From Granulicella sibirica (GTDB lineage: Bacteria; Acidobacteriota; Terriglobia; Terriglobales; Acidobacteriaceae): a stretch of 64,000 nucleotides of DNA. This document shows positions 45,532 through 55,341 of this stretch, in pieces. Location: NCBI RefSeq assembly GCF_004115155.1, contig NZ_RDSM01000001.1, forward strand, positions 1,612,001 through 1,676,000. The letters run 5' to 3'. Within the stretch, counting starts at the first letter, position 1. Every line of letters starts with the position of its first letter. The translations under genes and the position numbers were made by a program. The notes beneath the pieces were generated by a model. The model was not told the origin of the DNA. It saw only the letters and a program-made list of their open reading frames with translations, and ran no database searches.

Positions 45532-45857
45532 CTAGCCCAGAGACGATCTTTCCGTCAGCTTTGAACGGTAGGCAAGACGACGAGGCGGATAGTTCCCTTC
45601 CTGTTTCATCTTCCGCATTTCGTAATCATTCCACGGCCATCCCTCCCCTCGCTCGATGAGCTGCACGAGCTAGCGATCCGAGAGCTGCCACACAACGCTA
45701 GAACCCCCCAGCGCCGAATGTTGGTTCTATGCTCTTCAAGGTGTTCCGTAGAGATATTCCCCCGCGCCAAGAGCTTTTCTACCTCCTCGGCGGTGTCGTG
45801 CAATAGCCAAGGACCAATGCGCGCGCGACCGTCAGGGGCAATGAAATGTACCGCCAA
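45532..45857 (-). pseudogene. Unrecognised small gene with a frameshift and an in-frame stop
   Basis: The frame from 45857 reads MAVHFIAPDGRARIGPWLLH then EEVEKLLARGNISTEHLEEH. After a shift near 45715 it would continue SSVVWQLSDR-stop-LVQLIERGEGWPWNDYEMRK and NYPPRRLAYRSKLTERSSLG, ending at 45532. Coding character is clear but the reading frame is broken; the family is not recognised. Confidence 0.5.
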
Positions 45858-46322
45858 TCGCTCGAAGAGACGTTTACCAGAACACGGTTTCGAGATTCAG
45901 CAATCACTCATAGATCGTAACCAGATCGTCCAGCGTCACTGGAAACAGACATCCTTGGCCCCTACTTCACCTCGTATGTGACTTATTGTCCTCTCCTTGG
46001 GAACTTGGACGTGCAGCTAACTAATTCGATCAATTAGCTTTTGAATCGTGACCAAGGCAGCAGACAGGTTCTCCTGTTCAACCTTCTCCAGGCGCCGTAC
46101 CTGCTCGGCGAGGAATCGGACCCGACGAGCGCTTCAAAATCCCATCGCACCTCACTGCATCCGCCACGACAGCGGCTTCCTTCAAACGACCCTATCAAAC
46201 TGCCCCGACAGTCTCCTCAGCACGTCCAGCTTCGTGCGCGGGGCAGCCCTGATAGGGTTCTACCGTTTGTCGGGACGTGAGCGCGACGGACCAAATGCCT
46301 TCATTCGTATTTCTTATGTTCC
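45858..46322. other. Intergenic, no convincing gene
   Basis: Short plus-strand frames around 46041-46326 overlap one another and lack family resemblance. No RNA gene or repeat was recognised. Confidence 0.4.
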
Positions 46323-47035
46323 TTGAGAATTGCATCAAGCCTGCTTATATTCGGTGATGTGAGCTTATCGACTGAGCACGCCTTTTCTTCTACTGCTGGC
46401 CTTTATGATTCGAACCGCTCCCGACTCATTCCGGGCTTTGAGGCCTTTATCGCTGGGCCGTGGATTTGGTACCCGCTAACGCTACTACTGAGATTCTCAA
46501 CTTGGGCGCTGGGACTGGGCTGCTTACATCCCTCGTGAGAACACGTTTTCCGGATGCCAGTTTTCACCTCATCGAACTTTCGGCAGCCATGCTCGACAAA
46601 GCTAAGGAACGGTTCGCAGGTGACCAGCGAGCCACCTTCGAGGTCGGAGCCTATTCAGTTGGAACTATTCGAGGCCGGTATCACGCCGTTGTTTCAGCAC
46701 TTTCCATTCATCACCTCAAGGATGATGCAAAGCGCACTCTGTTTGAGACGATCAGGAACATTCTCCCGCCAGGAGGCGTGTTCGTGAATGCCGAACAGGT
46801 TCTTGGCTCCACGCCCGCGCTGGAGAAACGATACAAAAGAGAATGGCTCCACAAAGTTAAGGCGCTTGGAGCTACAGAACAGTAAATCAACGATTCGCTC
46901 TTTCGACAGCAGGAAGATCATTGTGCTTCCGTTGAAGACCAGATGACCTGGATGCGTGCAGCAGGCTTTGCTGACGTGGATTGCTGGTGCAAAGACGGAC
47001 GGTTCGCAACCCTCGCTGGTACCAGATCTCACTAG
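46323..47035 (+). pseudogene. Class I SAM-dependent methyltransferase, frameshift plus nonsense codon
   Basis: The N-terminal piece reads AFSSTAGLYDSNRSRLIPGF. Near 46450 the frame shifts to DLVPANATTEILNLGAGTGL (SAM-binding motif I), then HLIELSAAMLDKAKERF, AVVSALSIHHL and PPGGVFVNAEQV. An in-frame TAA at 46883 is followed, in the same frame, by DSLFRQQEDHCASVEDQMTW and the usual C-terminal end RAAGFADVDCWCKDGRFAT, stopping at 47033. Both lesions are single-base changes. Confidence 0.75.
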
Positions 47036-47173
47036 AGGCGGCCTGGATAGGTATTGATATGTCGGCTTCGCGTCAGTAATAATTTGGAGCTGGAGTGGGG
47101 CATGAAACAAGCTTGGCGACGAGCCTCTCATGGCCGGCGATGCCGTCCTCCACGGCCGGCGGTTCGTCTTCGT

Positions 47174-47650
47174 TTAGCGGAATCTCTTGAGTAAGTCGTA
47201 GCAGGTTGGCTTTCGCTTCAATGCTCTGTGCCTTGCTGGACTGCTATGGCACGTAGAAGTCGCAACGAGCACAAGCCATTCGATGCAGGCCTTGATCGAA
47301 GAAGTCGTAAGAGCAGTAGCCGTGGCCGAGATCGTAGAGCTTCCATGGCTCGTCCGGCGAGCTTCCGCGTCGAACGGCATCCCGATCGATAAGGACCTCG
47401 ACGGCCCGGAGGTTTCGGGCGAAGTAGCCAGCGTCCTGGTAAGACTTGGCCAGCTTTGTTGGCGTGATCTTTGTGTAATGGCGCGTCGATTCGGAGAGCT
47501 GTGGCCGAGCCTCTCCTGCAGTTCGAACAGGTTCAACACGGCACGGGTCTCGTGCCACGGACGTCCGCGGTTATCTTCGCGACGAGCCGGACGAAGCACC
47601 GGCTCAACCAACACCCACTGTTCTTCGGTCAACTCCCAACGTCCAGTCAT
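47174..47650 (-). pseudogene. IS5-family transposase remnant
   Basis: The N-terminus GRWELTEEQWVLVEPVLRP, RREDNRGRPWHETRAVLN is the DUF4096/IS5 N-terminal domain. Beyond that, frames are scrambled, and fragments such as DRDAVRRGSSPDEPWKLYDL occur in another frame. No intact DDE domain or clear terminal repeats remain. Confidence 0.7.
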
Positions 47651-47732
47651 GGCCGAACGCGGAGCCGCTCAGAGCATCTCCAGAATGCAACAGATCACAG
47701 CCCTTGGGTATTTATGAGACTGGGTTCTAGCC

Positions 47733-48260
47733 TTATGTTAATCTTCCCGATTCAAACGAGAAGAGGAGCCCATGTCTACCATCCTTATCAACATAGACAG
47801 ACGGGGCGGGCTCGCGAGTAAAGTCTGAGATCGCACGCTCCCAGAACAAGAGCGCCGAGGAATTAGATTCCATCACGCGAACCTCCCAGGGACCTGGGAA
47901 GCGCTTCCAAATCGCATGCGCAGCGTGCGTCCCAATTCCATGCCTTCGATAGCGGCGAAGAACAAAGAATTCCGCCATATCCCAGACTGCTCCGTTCCCA
48001 GAGAGTTCTGAACCCCTTTTCACCAAAGCCAGTCCTGCTAGCTTCCCATCGACCCTGATCAGGAATGAATGTCGATCGAGTTCGCTCCAATAGAGCGGGA
48101 GCGATTCATAGCCGAACCGTCCATCCTCACCGATGTCTACCCGGCAAAATTTGCTGAAATCGTGCGAATAGAGTTCAAGAAGATTCAGAAGGATCGACGC
48201 ATGCTCGAATTGGGCCGGTTGAAGCTCGACACGCGCGAATTGTTTGTTTGCAACAGTCAC
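47733..48260 (-). CDS. GNAT-family N-acetyltransferase
   Basis: A 175-residue protein: ILLNLLELYSHDFSKFCRVD, FLIRVDGKLAGLALVKRGSE, FFVLRRYRRHGIGTHAAHAI (acetyl-CoA loop RRYRRHGIGT), and a C-terminal FWERAISDFT. The N-terminal region fits the 'YitI-like/GNAT with predicted acetyltransferase' branch. The substrate is unknown. It lies between two mobile-element remnants but is itself intact. Confidence 0.9.
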   Translation of the reverse strand: MTVANKQFARVELQPAQFEHASILLNLLELYSHDFSKFCRVDIGEDGRFGYESLPLYWSELDRHSFLIRVDGKLAGLALVKRGSELSGNGAVWDMAEFFVLRRYRRHGIGTHAAHAIWKRFPGPWEVRVMESNSSALLFWERAISDFTREPAPSVYVDKDGRHGLLFSFESGRLT

Positions 48261-48450
48261 GGCTAGAGTAGTCCCAGTCTATTATCGTTCTCCCACTTCG
48301 ATCTGAGACCGATACGGTCTGTTACTTCCAGAGCTAATCTACGAGCGCCTCCGGCCTATTATCGTCAAATTAGATCTCGCTGTCCGCGATGTATCGCTTT
48401 TGGAGATACAAGGAAACCGCAGAGCCGGAGGCCGGCCATTTGCCAACATA

Positions 48451-49668
48451 TCAAAGGATGTTCTTAAGCTTGGGTATTCGTAAGAGACATTGCGCGGTCA
48501 GCCAACTGAGCAGTGTCGTGGTAAGGAATACGAACAGGAACTTAAGTGCAGCAGGGATTGGTCGGTAGAGCAGTAGCCGCTGCATCCAGGTGATGTAGAC
48601 GTAATGCACTAGGTACATCACATAGGCGCTCTTGCTGAGCGAGAGCATCCATGAACGTGCTTGTAAAGATGCTCCGCGAAAGAAGGCGAGAAAGCCGACT
48701 GAACTCATCACACAGCTCCCCACCCAGAGCGTCGCTTCGATCGCTCCTTGGGTCAAGGTTGAAAGTCCGTGCAGGAGAGGGCACTTGGGAACGAACCATA
48801 GTGCGTTATAGGCGAGGATGCAGGCTGCGACCCAAAGCGGCCAGTGTCGCGCGAGGCTGCCTTCGCGAGAGAGGATGCCGTCGTTGAGCCCGGTTCCTCC
48901 GATCAAGAATCCAAAGAGAAACCAGAGGGCGTAGAGCCCAATGCGGGAGACTTGAAATGACAAGGGAGATGTCAGGAATTGGCTCCAGGTTCCAAATCCA
49001 TACATTTTGAGCATTGGCAGGTACGTAATCGCCGACAAGACAAAGGCTCCGCAGACTGCCGCAATCGTGTGCCTTCTCAAACTCCGCATAGAGCGCTCTG
49101 CCAAAGGCACCGCGAGCTGGAAGGGCGCCAGGGCTAGGGCGAGGACAACATCGAAGAAAAGCAGAACCCAGACGAACCAAGGCGGCCCGGCGGCGAAGCC
49201 AGCCAGAGCCAGCCGCTCATAGAAATCGAAAAAACCGGCATTCCTGTCGGAGAGTTGCCACGAAGCGTAATACGCAATCGGCATTAGCAGGGTGACTGCG
49301 AAGACGAACGGGACACCGAGCCGGAGGAGACGATCGCGGAGGAATCGAAGCGTACCGTGCTTGCGCAGAGCGGGATAGACGAAGAGTCCTGAGACAAGAA
49401 ACATCAGCGACATGAAAAATACGTCGTTGAAGTTCTCCGCATAGTCGAAGAACGCCCACCTCGTCGTATCGACGATTGGGGCGGTCGACAGGAAAATGTG
49501 CTCTCGATTGAAATGAGCCCAACTCGTGTACGCAAGCGAGCTGTGGTGGGCTAGGACCAGCAACGTAAGCGTTGTGCGCAGATAGTCGATAGAGAGATCC
49601 CGACCTCCCGGAGCACTGGAGACAATCTCGACCTTTGAATCTTCGCGCAGCTCCTGGGCCAGTGCCAT
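48451..49668 (-). CDS. Acyltransferase-3 family membrane protein
   Basis: A 405-residue protein from the ATG at 49668; a GTG at 49722 gives 423 residues. About ten membrane helices are evident. The N-terminal RDLSIDYLRTTLTLLVLAHH contains the family's conserved Arg/His, then FFMSLMFLVSGLFVYPALRK, FLRDRLLRLGVPFVFAV, and AYVMYLVHYVYITWMQ near the end. Such OafA/OpgC-like enzymes acylate cell-surface glycans. Divergent from the LytS-type kinase operon 170 nt away, which may control it (inference). Confidence 0.92.
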   Translation of the reverse strand: MALAQELREDSKVEIVSSAPGGRDLSIDYLRTTLTLLVLAHHSSLAYTSWAHFNREHIFLSTAPIVDTTRWAFFDYAENFNDVFFMSLMFLVSGLFVYPALRKHGTLRFLRDRLLRLGVPFVFAVTLLMPIAYYASWQLSDRNAGFFDFYERLALAGFAAGPPWFVWVLLFFDVVLALALAPFQLAVPLAERSMRSLRRHTIAAVCGAFVLSAITYLPMLKMYGFGTWSQFLTSPLSFQVSRIGLYALWFLFGFLIGGTGLNDGILSREGSLARHWPLWVAACILAYNALWFVPKCPLLHGLSTLTQGAIEATLWVGSCVMSSVGFLAFFRGASLQARSWMLSLSKSAYVMYLVHYVYITWMQRLLLYRPIPAALKFLFVFLTTTLLSWLTAQCLLRIPKLKNIL

Positions 49669-49837
49669 GAAAGGATTCTGCAGGTTCGCGCGCCCGTAAT
49701 CCACGACGTTGGGACGAACCACCTGTTTTCAGGGACGAAGCGGGTGGTTTTGGTCGAGAGCGCTGGTTACTTACGACTATGCTGAAAGCTGGTTCTGCAG
49801 GTTATTTGGAATTTGTTCATGTTCCCCGGCTCGGTCG

Positions 49838-50866
49838 ATGATGCGAATCCGGCTCTACCTCTTTCTCTATTTCACCGGCACCGTCCTGTTGCAGTTTGCC
49901 TACCGGAGCCTCGACCGGCTCGCGCGAGGGTCGGCAAGCGACTGGCAGGTCATCGTCGTGGAGCAGGCAACCGGTGTCTACGGCACGGCAGTCTTGCTTC
50001 CGTTGCTGCTTTGGGGATATCGACGGGTTCCGTTCTGGCGCTCGATCTTTCCCTGTCTCGAGCACGCTCTCCTGCTCGTTCTGTTTTCCATACTGCATAC
50101 CTCATGGAACTGGGGCACGCGCATCTTACTTTTCCGTTTGTTTGGTCTGGGTGGTTACGACTACGGAAAGATGCCGCTGCGGTATCTGATGGAGTTTCCT
50201 GCGGACATCATCACCTATGTCCTGGCGGCCGGTGCCTACCTGGTCTATCGGAATTGGATGAGGAGCCGTGCGATTGAGTCGGAACTGGCGATGGCACGAC
50301 TCGATGGCCTGACGCGTCAGTTGCAGCCGCACTTCCTATTCAACGCGTTGAATGCTGTCTCAGGGCTGATGTATGAAGATGTGGATCGGGCCGACCTAAT
50401 GCTGGAACGCATTTGCACGTTTCTTCGCTCGACGATACGCTTGCCAGACTCGCCCTTGAACTCAATTGCCAACGAACTGCTGCTCGCACGGCAATATCTG
50501 GAGATCATGCAGACCCGCTTTGAGAGTAAGCTCGCTTATTCCATTCAATGCGATCCCAAAGCAGAAGCGATTCAAATTCCCACGTTGCTGCTTCAACCGT
50601 TGATCGAAAATGCGGTGAAGTATGGACACGATCCCGGTTCCGGGGACCTGAACATACAGATCGACATTGAGCTCTCGGACCGAAGAATTGAGATCAGGAT
50701 TCGAGACCACGGATCCGGGCTTTCGCCGGTCTGGGAGGGCGAAGAGGGCCAGGGTCTCACGAACACAAAGCGACGTCTGGCGAGCTACTACGGTGGTGCG
50801 GCGGTGTTTCGGCTGAGCGCCCATGCTGAGGGTGGCGCGATCTCAGAGCTGGAGATACCGGCATGA
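49838..50866 (+). CDS. LytS/YehU-type sensor histidine kinase
   Basis: About 342 residues from the ATG at 49838 (or 49841). Four membrane helices span residues about 5-150, followed by the His_kinase domain with LQPHFLFNALNAVSGLM (phospho-His), and a HATPase domain with LLLQPLIENAVKYGHD, RIRDHGSGLSP and GQGLTNTKRRLASYYGG. Its stop overlaps the next gene's ATG by 4 nt. This is the class that signals through LytTR regulators, here encoded immediately downstream. Confidence 0.94.
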   Translation: MMRIRLYLFLYFTGTVLLQFAYRSLDRLARGSASDWQVIVVEQATGVYGTAVLLPLLLWGYRRVPFWRSIFPCLEHALLLVLFSILHTSWNWGTRILLFRLFGLGGYDYGKMPLRYLMEFPADIITYVLAAGAYLVYRNWMRSRAIESELAMARLDGLTRQLQPHFLFNALNAVSGLMYEDVDRADLMLERICTFLRSTIRLPDSPLNSIANELLLARQYLEIMQTRFESKLAYSIQCDPKAEAIQIPTLLLQPLIENAVKYGHDPGSGDLNIQIDIELSDRRIEIRIRDHGSGLSPVWEGEEGQGLTNTKRRLASYYGGAAVFRLSAHAEGGAISELEIPA

Positions 50867-51564
50867 TCCGGGTCTTCGTGGTGGAAGACGAACCTCCTGC
50901 ACTCCGCAAGGTGAAGCGGCTGCTGGAGGCGGAGCGTGATCTAATTCTCTGTGGTTCTGCCGGGTCATGTGCAGAGGCCATTGCTGCTATTCGCCGGACA
51001 CAGCCTGAACTGTTGCTGCTGGATATTCTTCTGCCGGATGGATCAGGATTCGAGGTGTTGCAAGGTATTGGCGATCTGCCGAAAATTCTGCCGATCTTTC
51101 TGACCGCTCTAGAGGCGCATGCGCTCGAAGCATTTGAGGTCGCAGCAATTGATTACCTGGTCAAGCCTGTGGCGCAAGAACGGTTTTCTCAGGCCATCCA
51201 GCGTGCACGCGAACGGCTATGGGGATTTACCTTGGCGAGTGGCCCCACGTACACGAGACGTTTCCTGGTGGAACGCCTGCGTCTGGCATACATGCTCCCG
51301 GTGGACAGCATTGAATGGATCGGCGCTGATCGCAACTACGCGCGTCTCTTTAGCAGCAAGGGAGAGTTTGTTCTGCGCACGACGATGGATCGATTACAGC
51401 AGCAGCTTGATCCTGCGGTCTTCGCCCGCGTCAGCAGGAGCTCGATGGTGCGGCTGGATGCAATCGAGGAGTTGCGTGTACGAGCGGATGGAAGCTATCT
51501 GGCGCGACTCAAGAGCGGTACACACGTGGCCTGTTCAAAAACATACTGGGAACCAGGCCAGTGA
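50863..51564 (+). CDS. LytTR-family response regulator
   Basis: A 233-residue protein. The receiver has FVVEDEPPALRKV, phospho-Asp54 in LLLLDILLPDGSG, and YLVKPVAQERF. The C-terminal LytTR DNA-binding domain runs about 125-230 (LPVDSIEWIGADRNYARLFS, VLRTTMDRLQQQL, FARVSRSSMVRLDAIEEL, YLARLKSGTHVACSKTYW). Translationally coupled to the kinase. Candidate targets are the divergent acyltransferase gene or its own operon. Confidence 0.95.
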   Translation: MIRVFVVEDEPPALRKVKRLLEAERDLILCGSAGSCAEAIAAIRRTQPELLLLDILLPDGSGFEVLQGIGDLPKILPIFLTALEAHALEAFEVAAIDYLVKPVAQERFSQAIQRARERLWGFTLASGPTYTRRFLVERLRLAYMLPVDSIEWIGADRNYARLFSSKGEFVLRTTMDRLQQQLDPAVFARVSRSSMVRLDAIEELRVRADGSYLARLKSGTHVACSKTYWEPGQ

Positions 51565-51811
51565 GCCGCCAACTGTACTAAGTTGTTGCCAAATCACCAA
51601 TGCCCTCAGCGAGTTTTTAGATCCTCTTTTCGCGCATGATAATGTGCGTTGCCATTCGTAAACTTGGGCGGCTTCTAGTCGATTGAGGAAGTTTAGTCCG
51701 TGAAAAGCGGCACGGCGATGGCCACCGGACCAGGTTTCTCAAAGCACAGGATGTCATCAGGGCTTGCGGAAGTCTGCAATACAGAGTCGCTCAATGACAC
51801 TAACTTTCAGG

Positions 51812-52168
51812 CTACTTCTCGAAGGGCCGCGCGTCGAAGAAGAGTTCAATACGAGCGATGAGGTTGTCCTTGAGTGAGATAAGCGCTAAAGAGCGGATGA
51901 CTCCGAAGGGCTCGCCAAAGTCGACATCATAATTCACGACGGCTTGATCCCCGGAGCCGAAGCTAACGTTCACGCGCAGGCTCTTCAGAAGGCCCGCGAA
52001 TCTCATGACAGCCTGGAGGACCGATTCTTTACCTTCTGCGTTCCCGAGCGGCCCGATCAAACGGACATCATGGTGCAGTAGTGTGGCTACGCTCTCGGAT
52101 TCTTTTTTGCTCACCGCCTCGTAGTAGGCACCGGCGATGGTTACGCTTTCTTCTCGCACGACTTCCAT
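51812..52168 (-). CDS. SnoaL-like (NTF2 fold) protein
   Basis: A 118-residue single-domain protein: SVTIAGAYYEAVSKKESESV, LLHHDVRLIGPLGNAEGKES, and IRSLALISLKDNLIARIELF followed by FDARPFE. This is a nuclear-transport-factor-2-like cone fold; members are enzymes or ligand binders and the role here is unknown. Last gene of the minus-strand run cupin-DoxX-DUF4440-SnoaL. Confidence 0.88.
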   Translation of the reverse strand: MEVVREESVTIAGAYYEAVSKKESESVATLLHHDVRLIGPLGNAEGKESVLQAVMRFAGLLKSLRVNVSFGSGDQAVVNYDVDFGEPFGVIRSLALISLKDNLIARIELFFDARPFEK

Positions 52169-52201
52169 AATGCAATTCCTCTCCTGCTTTTAGAACAGCG
52201 G

Positions 52202-52663
52202 TTATTTGGTTGAGTCAGTGTGCCAACCGGGGTTGATCCACTGACTGTTCTGACGCACGAAGATCTCGCTCGCACGGCCGGTGAAGACTGAGCGCCTGCC
52301 TTGTAATTCGGTCTCAACGAGATAGTCGCTCCACACGATGGCTACATCGCCGAAGTGCTGAACCTCGGTATGTGGAAATTCGAGTCGGATCAGTCGGTTC
52401 CCGCCGGAACGGAAATCTGCAGCGGATTGAAAGACCTCGGCCTGATGCTTCCATTTCTCTTCACCGCCGCTTATCACGATGGTGCCTGGTGGTACCAGGG
52501 CTTTGAGAGTCTTTTCATCGTCTGAGAACCACGCGCGCCAGACGGCATCGCGTACCTGCAGCAGTTGGGTATCATTATGGGGCTGACCATTGAGTTTTGC
52601 GCTGCTCGCGCCAGCGATCAAGAGCCCAATGATGAGGGTGAGGCGAATTGGCTTCAATTCCAT
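52202..52663 (-). CDS. Exported DUF4440/NTF2-like protein
   Basis: A 153-residue protein with a signal peptide (LTLIIGLLIAGASSAKLNG). The mature part matches the DUF4440 pattern: QLLQVRDAVWRAWFSDDEKT, LKALVPPGTIVISGG, VAIVWSDYLVETELQGRR and GRASEIFVRQNSQWINPGWH. TAAGGAGAAACAG precedes the ATG. It is 24 nt after the DoxX gene, so co-transcribed; the function is unknown. Confidence 0.88.
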   Translation of the reverse strand: MELKPIRLTLIIGLLIAGASSAKLNGQPHNDTQLLQVRDAVWRAWFSDDEKTLKALVPPGTIVISGGEEKWKHQAEVFQSAADFRSGGNRLIRLEFPHTEVQHFGDVAIVWSDYLVETELQGRRSVFTGRASEIFVRQNSQWINPGWHTDSTK

Positions 52664-52686
52664 ATCTGTTTCTCCTTATCGGATAG

Positions 52687-53160
52687 TCACAGCCTGTTCG
52701 CGGCGTTCCGACGTGCGTGCAATGACAGCAGGACCGCCGCTCCTGACGCAGAAAAGACCGAGTAATCCAAGGGTGACTTGATACCGAATGAGATTGCCAT
52801 CGCGGTACCAAACATGACCAGCAGAGCGGCAGCCGCGAGTGATATTGAGCGCGGCCAGAATCCCAGGATCAAGAGGATTCCGAGGCCTGCTTCCGCGGCG
52901 GTGGCCGCCCAGGCAAGCGATGGAATGAGTGCCGAAGGTAGGAACGCGAGCACTTGGCCGGTGTATTGGATGAAACCAGCAAAGTGCCTAAGGTCGAGGC
53001 TTTTGTCCCAGAGCCCAAACCGCGAAGCAACAGCTGAGAGGAAGGCGGCGCCTAGCGCAGTGCGGGAATAGAGAGCGGCGTACCGCTCCCAATTGAAGTC
53101 GCTCACCCTCCTCTCGCCTGGTAACGCCTGAGCCGGTGCGGTCGGCAAAGTGTTCTCCAT
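52687..53160 (-). CDS. DoxX-family membrane protein
   Basis: A 157-residue protein from the ATG at 53160, which follows GGGAGAGAAATAGCC and starts 2 nt after the cupin stop; a longer frame begins at 53226. Four membrane helices with YSRTALGAAFLSAVASRFGL, AGFIQYTGQVLAFLPSALIP, AATAAEAGLGILLILGFWPR and LDYSVFSASGAAVLLS. DoxX relatives are linked to quinone or thiol redox; the role here is unknown. Confidence 0.9.
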   Translation of the reverse strand: MENTLPTAPAQALPGERRVSDFNWERYAALYSRTALGAAFLSAVASRFGLWDKSLDLRHFAGFIQYTGQVLAFLPSALIPSLAWAATAAEAGLGILLILGFWPRSISLAAAALLVMFGTAMAISFGIKSPLDYSVFSASGAAVLLSLHARRNAANRL

Positions 53161-53162
53161 GG

Positions 53163-53692
53163 CTATTTCTCTCCCGGCGTTGTTGCGGATGACAGGTCCG
53201 AACTGAGCGCAGCGTCGTGGTCGCAAACGAAGAATGCAAGAAAGCTTGCCGGCTCTGTCCGGCTTGCGTTCTCGGAAACGAGATGAACGGCGTAGGGCGG
53301 TTCATAGAAACTTTCACCCATTCTGGCGATTGTTTGGAGCTGTCCCTTAACCTGGGTGCGAATCGACCCCTGGTCACATAGCCGATGACGGGACAGGGAT
53401 GACTATGAGGCATCGATGATTCGCCGGGGCCATAGTTGACTTCAAGCACCGTCGTCTTCAGTCGATTGCCATCAAGTACCGGCAAAGGATGAGAAAACGC
53501 AACTCTTGCGCGTGCCTTAGGCCCAACGGGAGCGGCTCCACTCTTCGCTTGTGCAAGAGCGATTTGGCCCAGTGCAGCGACAGAAACCAGAATTGCCATG
53601 CGTCCGAACAATACCTTGAACCCTGTTTCACTCAATGACGGGCTCCTTTCTGTATGGAGATTAAATGCTATTGGTACATTCACAAGTGCCAT
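53163..53692 (-). pseudogene. Exported cupin protein, interrupted by one frameshift
   Basis: The frame from 53692 has a signal peptide (ILVSVAALGQIALAQAKSG) and the first cupin strands (TTVLEVNYGPGESSMPHSHP, CPVIGYVTRG). Near 53370 it must shift to SIRTQVKGQLQTIARMGESF, YEPPYAVHLVSENASRTEPA and FLAFFVCDHDAALSSDL, ending at a TAG at 53163 just before doxX. One restored base gives a complete cupin of about 175 residues. It heads the operon and is divergent from the MocR regulator. Confidence 0.8.
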
Positions 53693-53719
53693 TTATGATA
53701 TTTGAGGTAGGCCATTATC

Positions 53720-55210
53720 ATGCCCAAATTGTCGTCTGCATCCGAACTCACAATCGCGGAACGAGATACCAAAGTTCCCGCGTACAAGTGGCTCTACGCA
53801 GCTCTGCGGGACGAGATCGTGAAGGGCCGACTTCGTCCGGGCGCAAGACTGCCAGCGACACGGGAGTTGGCTAAACAGTACGGTCTCGCGCGCGGCACCA
53901 TTATGAACAGTTTCGATCAACTCAAGGCCGAGGGATATCTCGATGCCGGCGTGGGATCCGGTACCTACGTAAGCAGTGTCCTTCCCGACGAGCTACTCGA
54001 AGTGGGCGCCAAGGGCGGAACGAAGCCGACGGCGATCGAAAGGGCGGAGCGAAGGAGGTCGACTTATGCGCAGCGTGTCGATCTCTTTCCCAACCTTGAA
54101 CTTCGCCCCAGCCGTGCATTCCGAACGAACTTGCCTGCGTTGGATCTCTTTCCCACCACATTATGGGCGCAAGTCGCATCTAGCCGTCTGCGACGTGTCT
54201 CTATGAATCTCCTGTTGGGCTGCGATGCGATGGGCTACCAGCCACTTCGTGAGGCTGTGGCTTCGTATCTGACGCCCTCGCGTGGTGTGCATTGTGTCCC
54301 CGAACAGGTGGCCATCGTTTCCGGTGTTCAGGAGTCACTCGATCTTGTGGCACGATTGCTGCTGAATCCGGGAGATCGGGTCTGCATGGAGGATCCTGGA
54401 TATCCAGGTGCGGCAGCGGCCTTCAAGGCTGCCTGCACCAGGGTGTCGCTTGCACCTACAGATGACAGCGGCATGACGCTGCACAAGCAGGCACTGCGCG
54501 GAACGCGGCTGGTTTACGTCACGCCGGGCCATCAATTTCCATTGGGAATGACAATGAGCCTTCCACGGCGTTTGCAGTTGCTGGAGTGGGCTGCAAAATC
54601 GCGGGCAATGATTCTCGAGGATGATTACGACAGCGAGTTCCGGTACTCAGGGCGTCCCGTACCGTCCTTACAGGGACTCGATCAGCACGGAGTCGTTCTC
54701 TTCACCGGTAGCTTCAGCAAGGTGCTGTTTCCATCTCTGAGATTGGGGTATCTCGTGATCCCGCCCGACCTCGTCGATTCGGTCTCTGCACTCATCTCGA
54801 TCACCCAACGGCACGCGCCGCTGCTCGAACAAGCGGTGCTTTGTGACTTCATCACCGAAGGACATTTCGGCCGGCATCTGCGGCGCATGCGCCAAGTCTA
54901 TGCGGAACGACGGTCTGTTCTGCAGGAGAGTGCGGCGAAGCACCTCGCTGGGCTGCTTGAAATCACAGGTGTCGAAGCCGGCCTGCAGACGGCAGCCTGG
55001 TTATGTGGTAGGTTGACCGGCGAAGCTGCAGCTGCTGCGGCGGCAAAGAGAAAGGTGGAGGTCACTCCCCTCAGCCGATACTGCCAGGGCAGGAACCTGC
55101 GCGAGGGACTACACCTGGGGTTTGCCGCGGTGAGCGCGAGAGAGATTCGCAGCGGAATCAAAGACCTCGCAATCGCGCTCGAGAATATTCCGATTGAGAA
55201 GAGCTTGTAG
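53720..55210 (+). CDS. MocR-family regulator (GntR HTH fused to aminotransferase domain)
   Basis: A 496-residue protein. The GntR winged helix (about 20-90) reads LYAALRDEIVKGRLRPGARL, PATRELAKQYGLARGTIMNS, LKAEGYLDAGVGSGTYV. A fold-type-I aminotransferase domain follows, with MEDPGYPGAAAAFKAACTRV, ILEDDYDSEFRYSGRPVPSL and the PLP-binding Lys in FTGSFSKVLFPSLRLGYLVI. It starts 27 nt from the divergent cupin gene, and probably controls the cupin-DoxX-DUF4440-SnoaL operon. Confidence 0.94.
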   Translation: MPKLSSASELTIAERDTKVPAYKWLYAALRDEIVKGRLRPGARLPATRELAKQYGLARGTIMNSFDQLKAEGYLDAGVGSGTYVSSVLPDELLEVGAKGGTKPTAIERAERRRSTYAQRVDLFPNLELRPSRAFRTNLPALDLFPTTLWAQVASSRLRRVSMNLLLGCDAMGYQPLREAVASYLTPSRGVHCVPEQVAIVSGVQESLDLVARLLLNPGDRVCMEDPGYPGAAAAFKAACTRVSLAPTDDSGMTLHKQALRGTRLVYVTPGHQFPLGMTMSLPRRLQLLEWAAKSRAMILEDDYDSEFRYSGRPVPSLQGLDQHGVVLFTGSFSKVLFPSLRLGYLVIPPDLVDSVSALISITQRHAPLLEQAVLCDFITEGHFGRHLRRMRQVYAERRSVLQESAAKHLAGLLEITGVEAGLQTAAWLCGRLTGEAAAAAAAKRKVEVTPLSRYCQGRNLREGLHLGFAAVSAREIRSGIKDLAIALENIPIEKSL

Positions 55211-55341
55211 TTTTCAAAGTTATCTGTCGTAGGCTTTCAGAGCTATTTGTCGTGAGCTCACTTCATGTTGGAACTAACCGAGCTTCGGAGGAACCGCGCG
55301 CCAGCAGATCAAGGCGGGGTTCCGCTTGGTAGAGCCGCATT

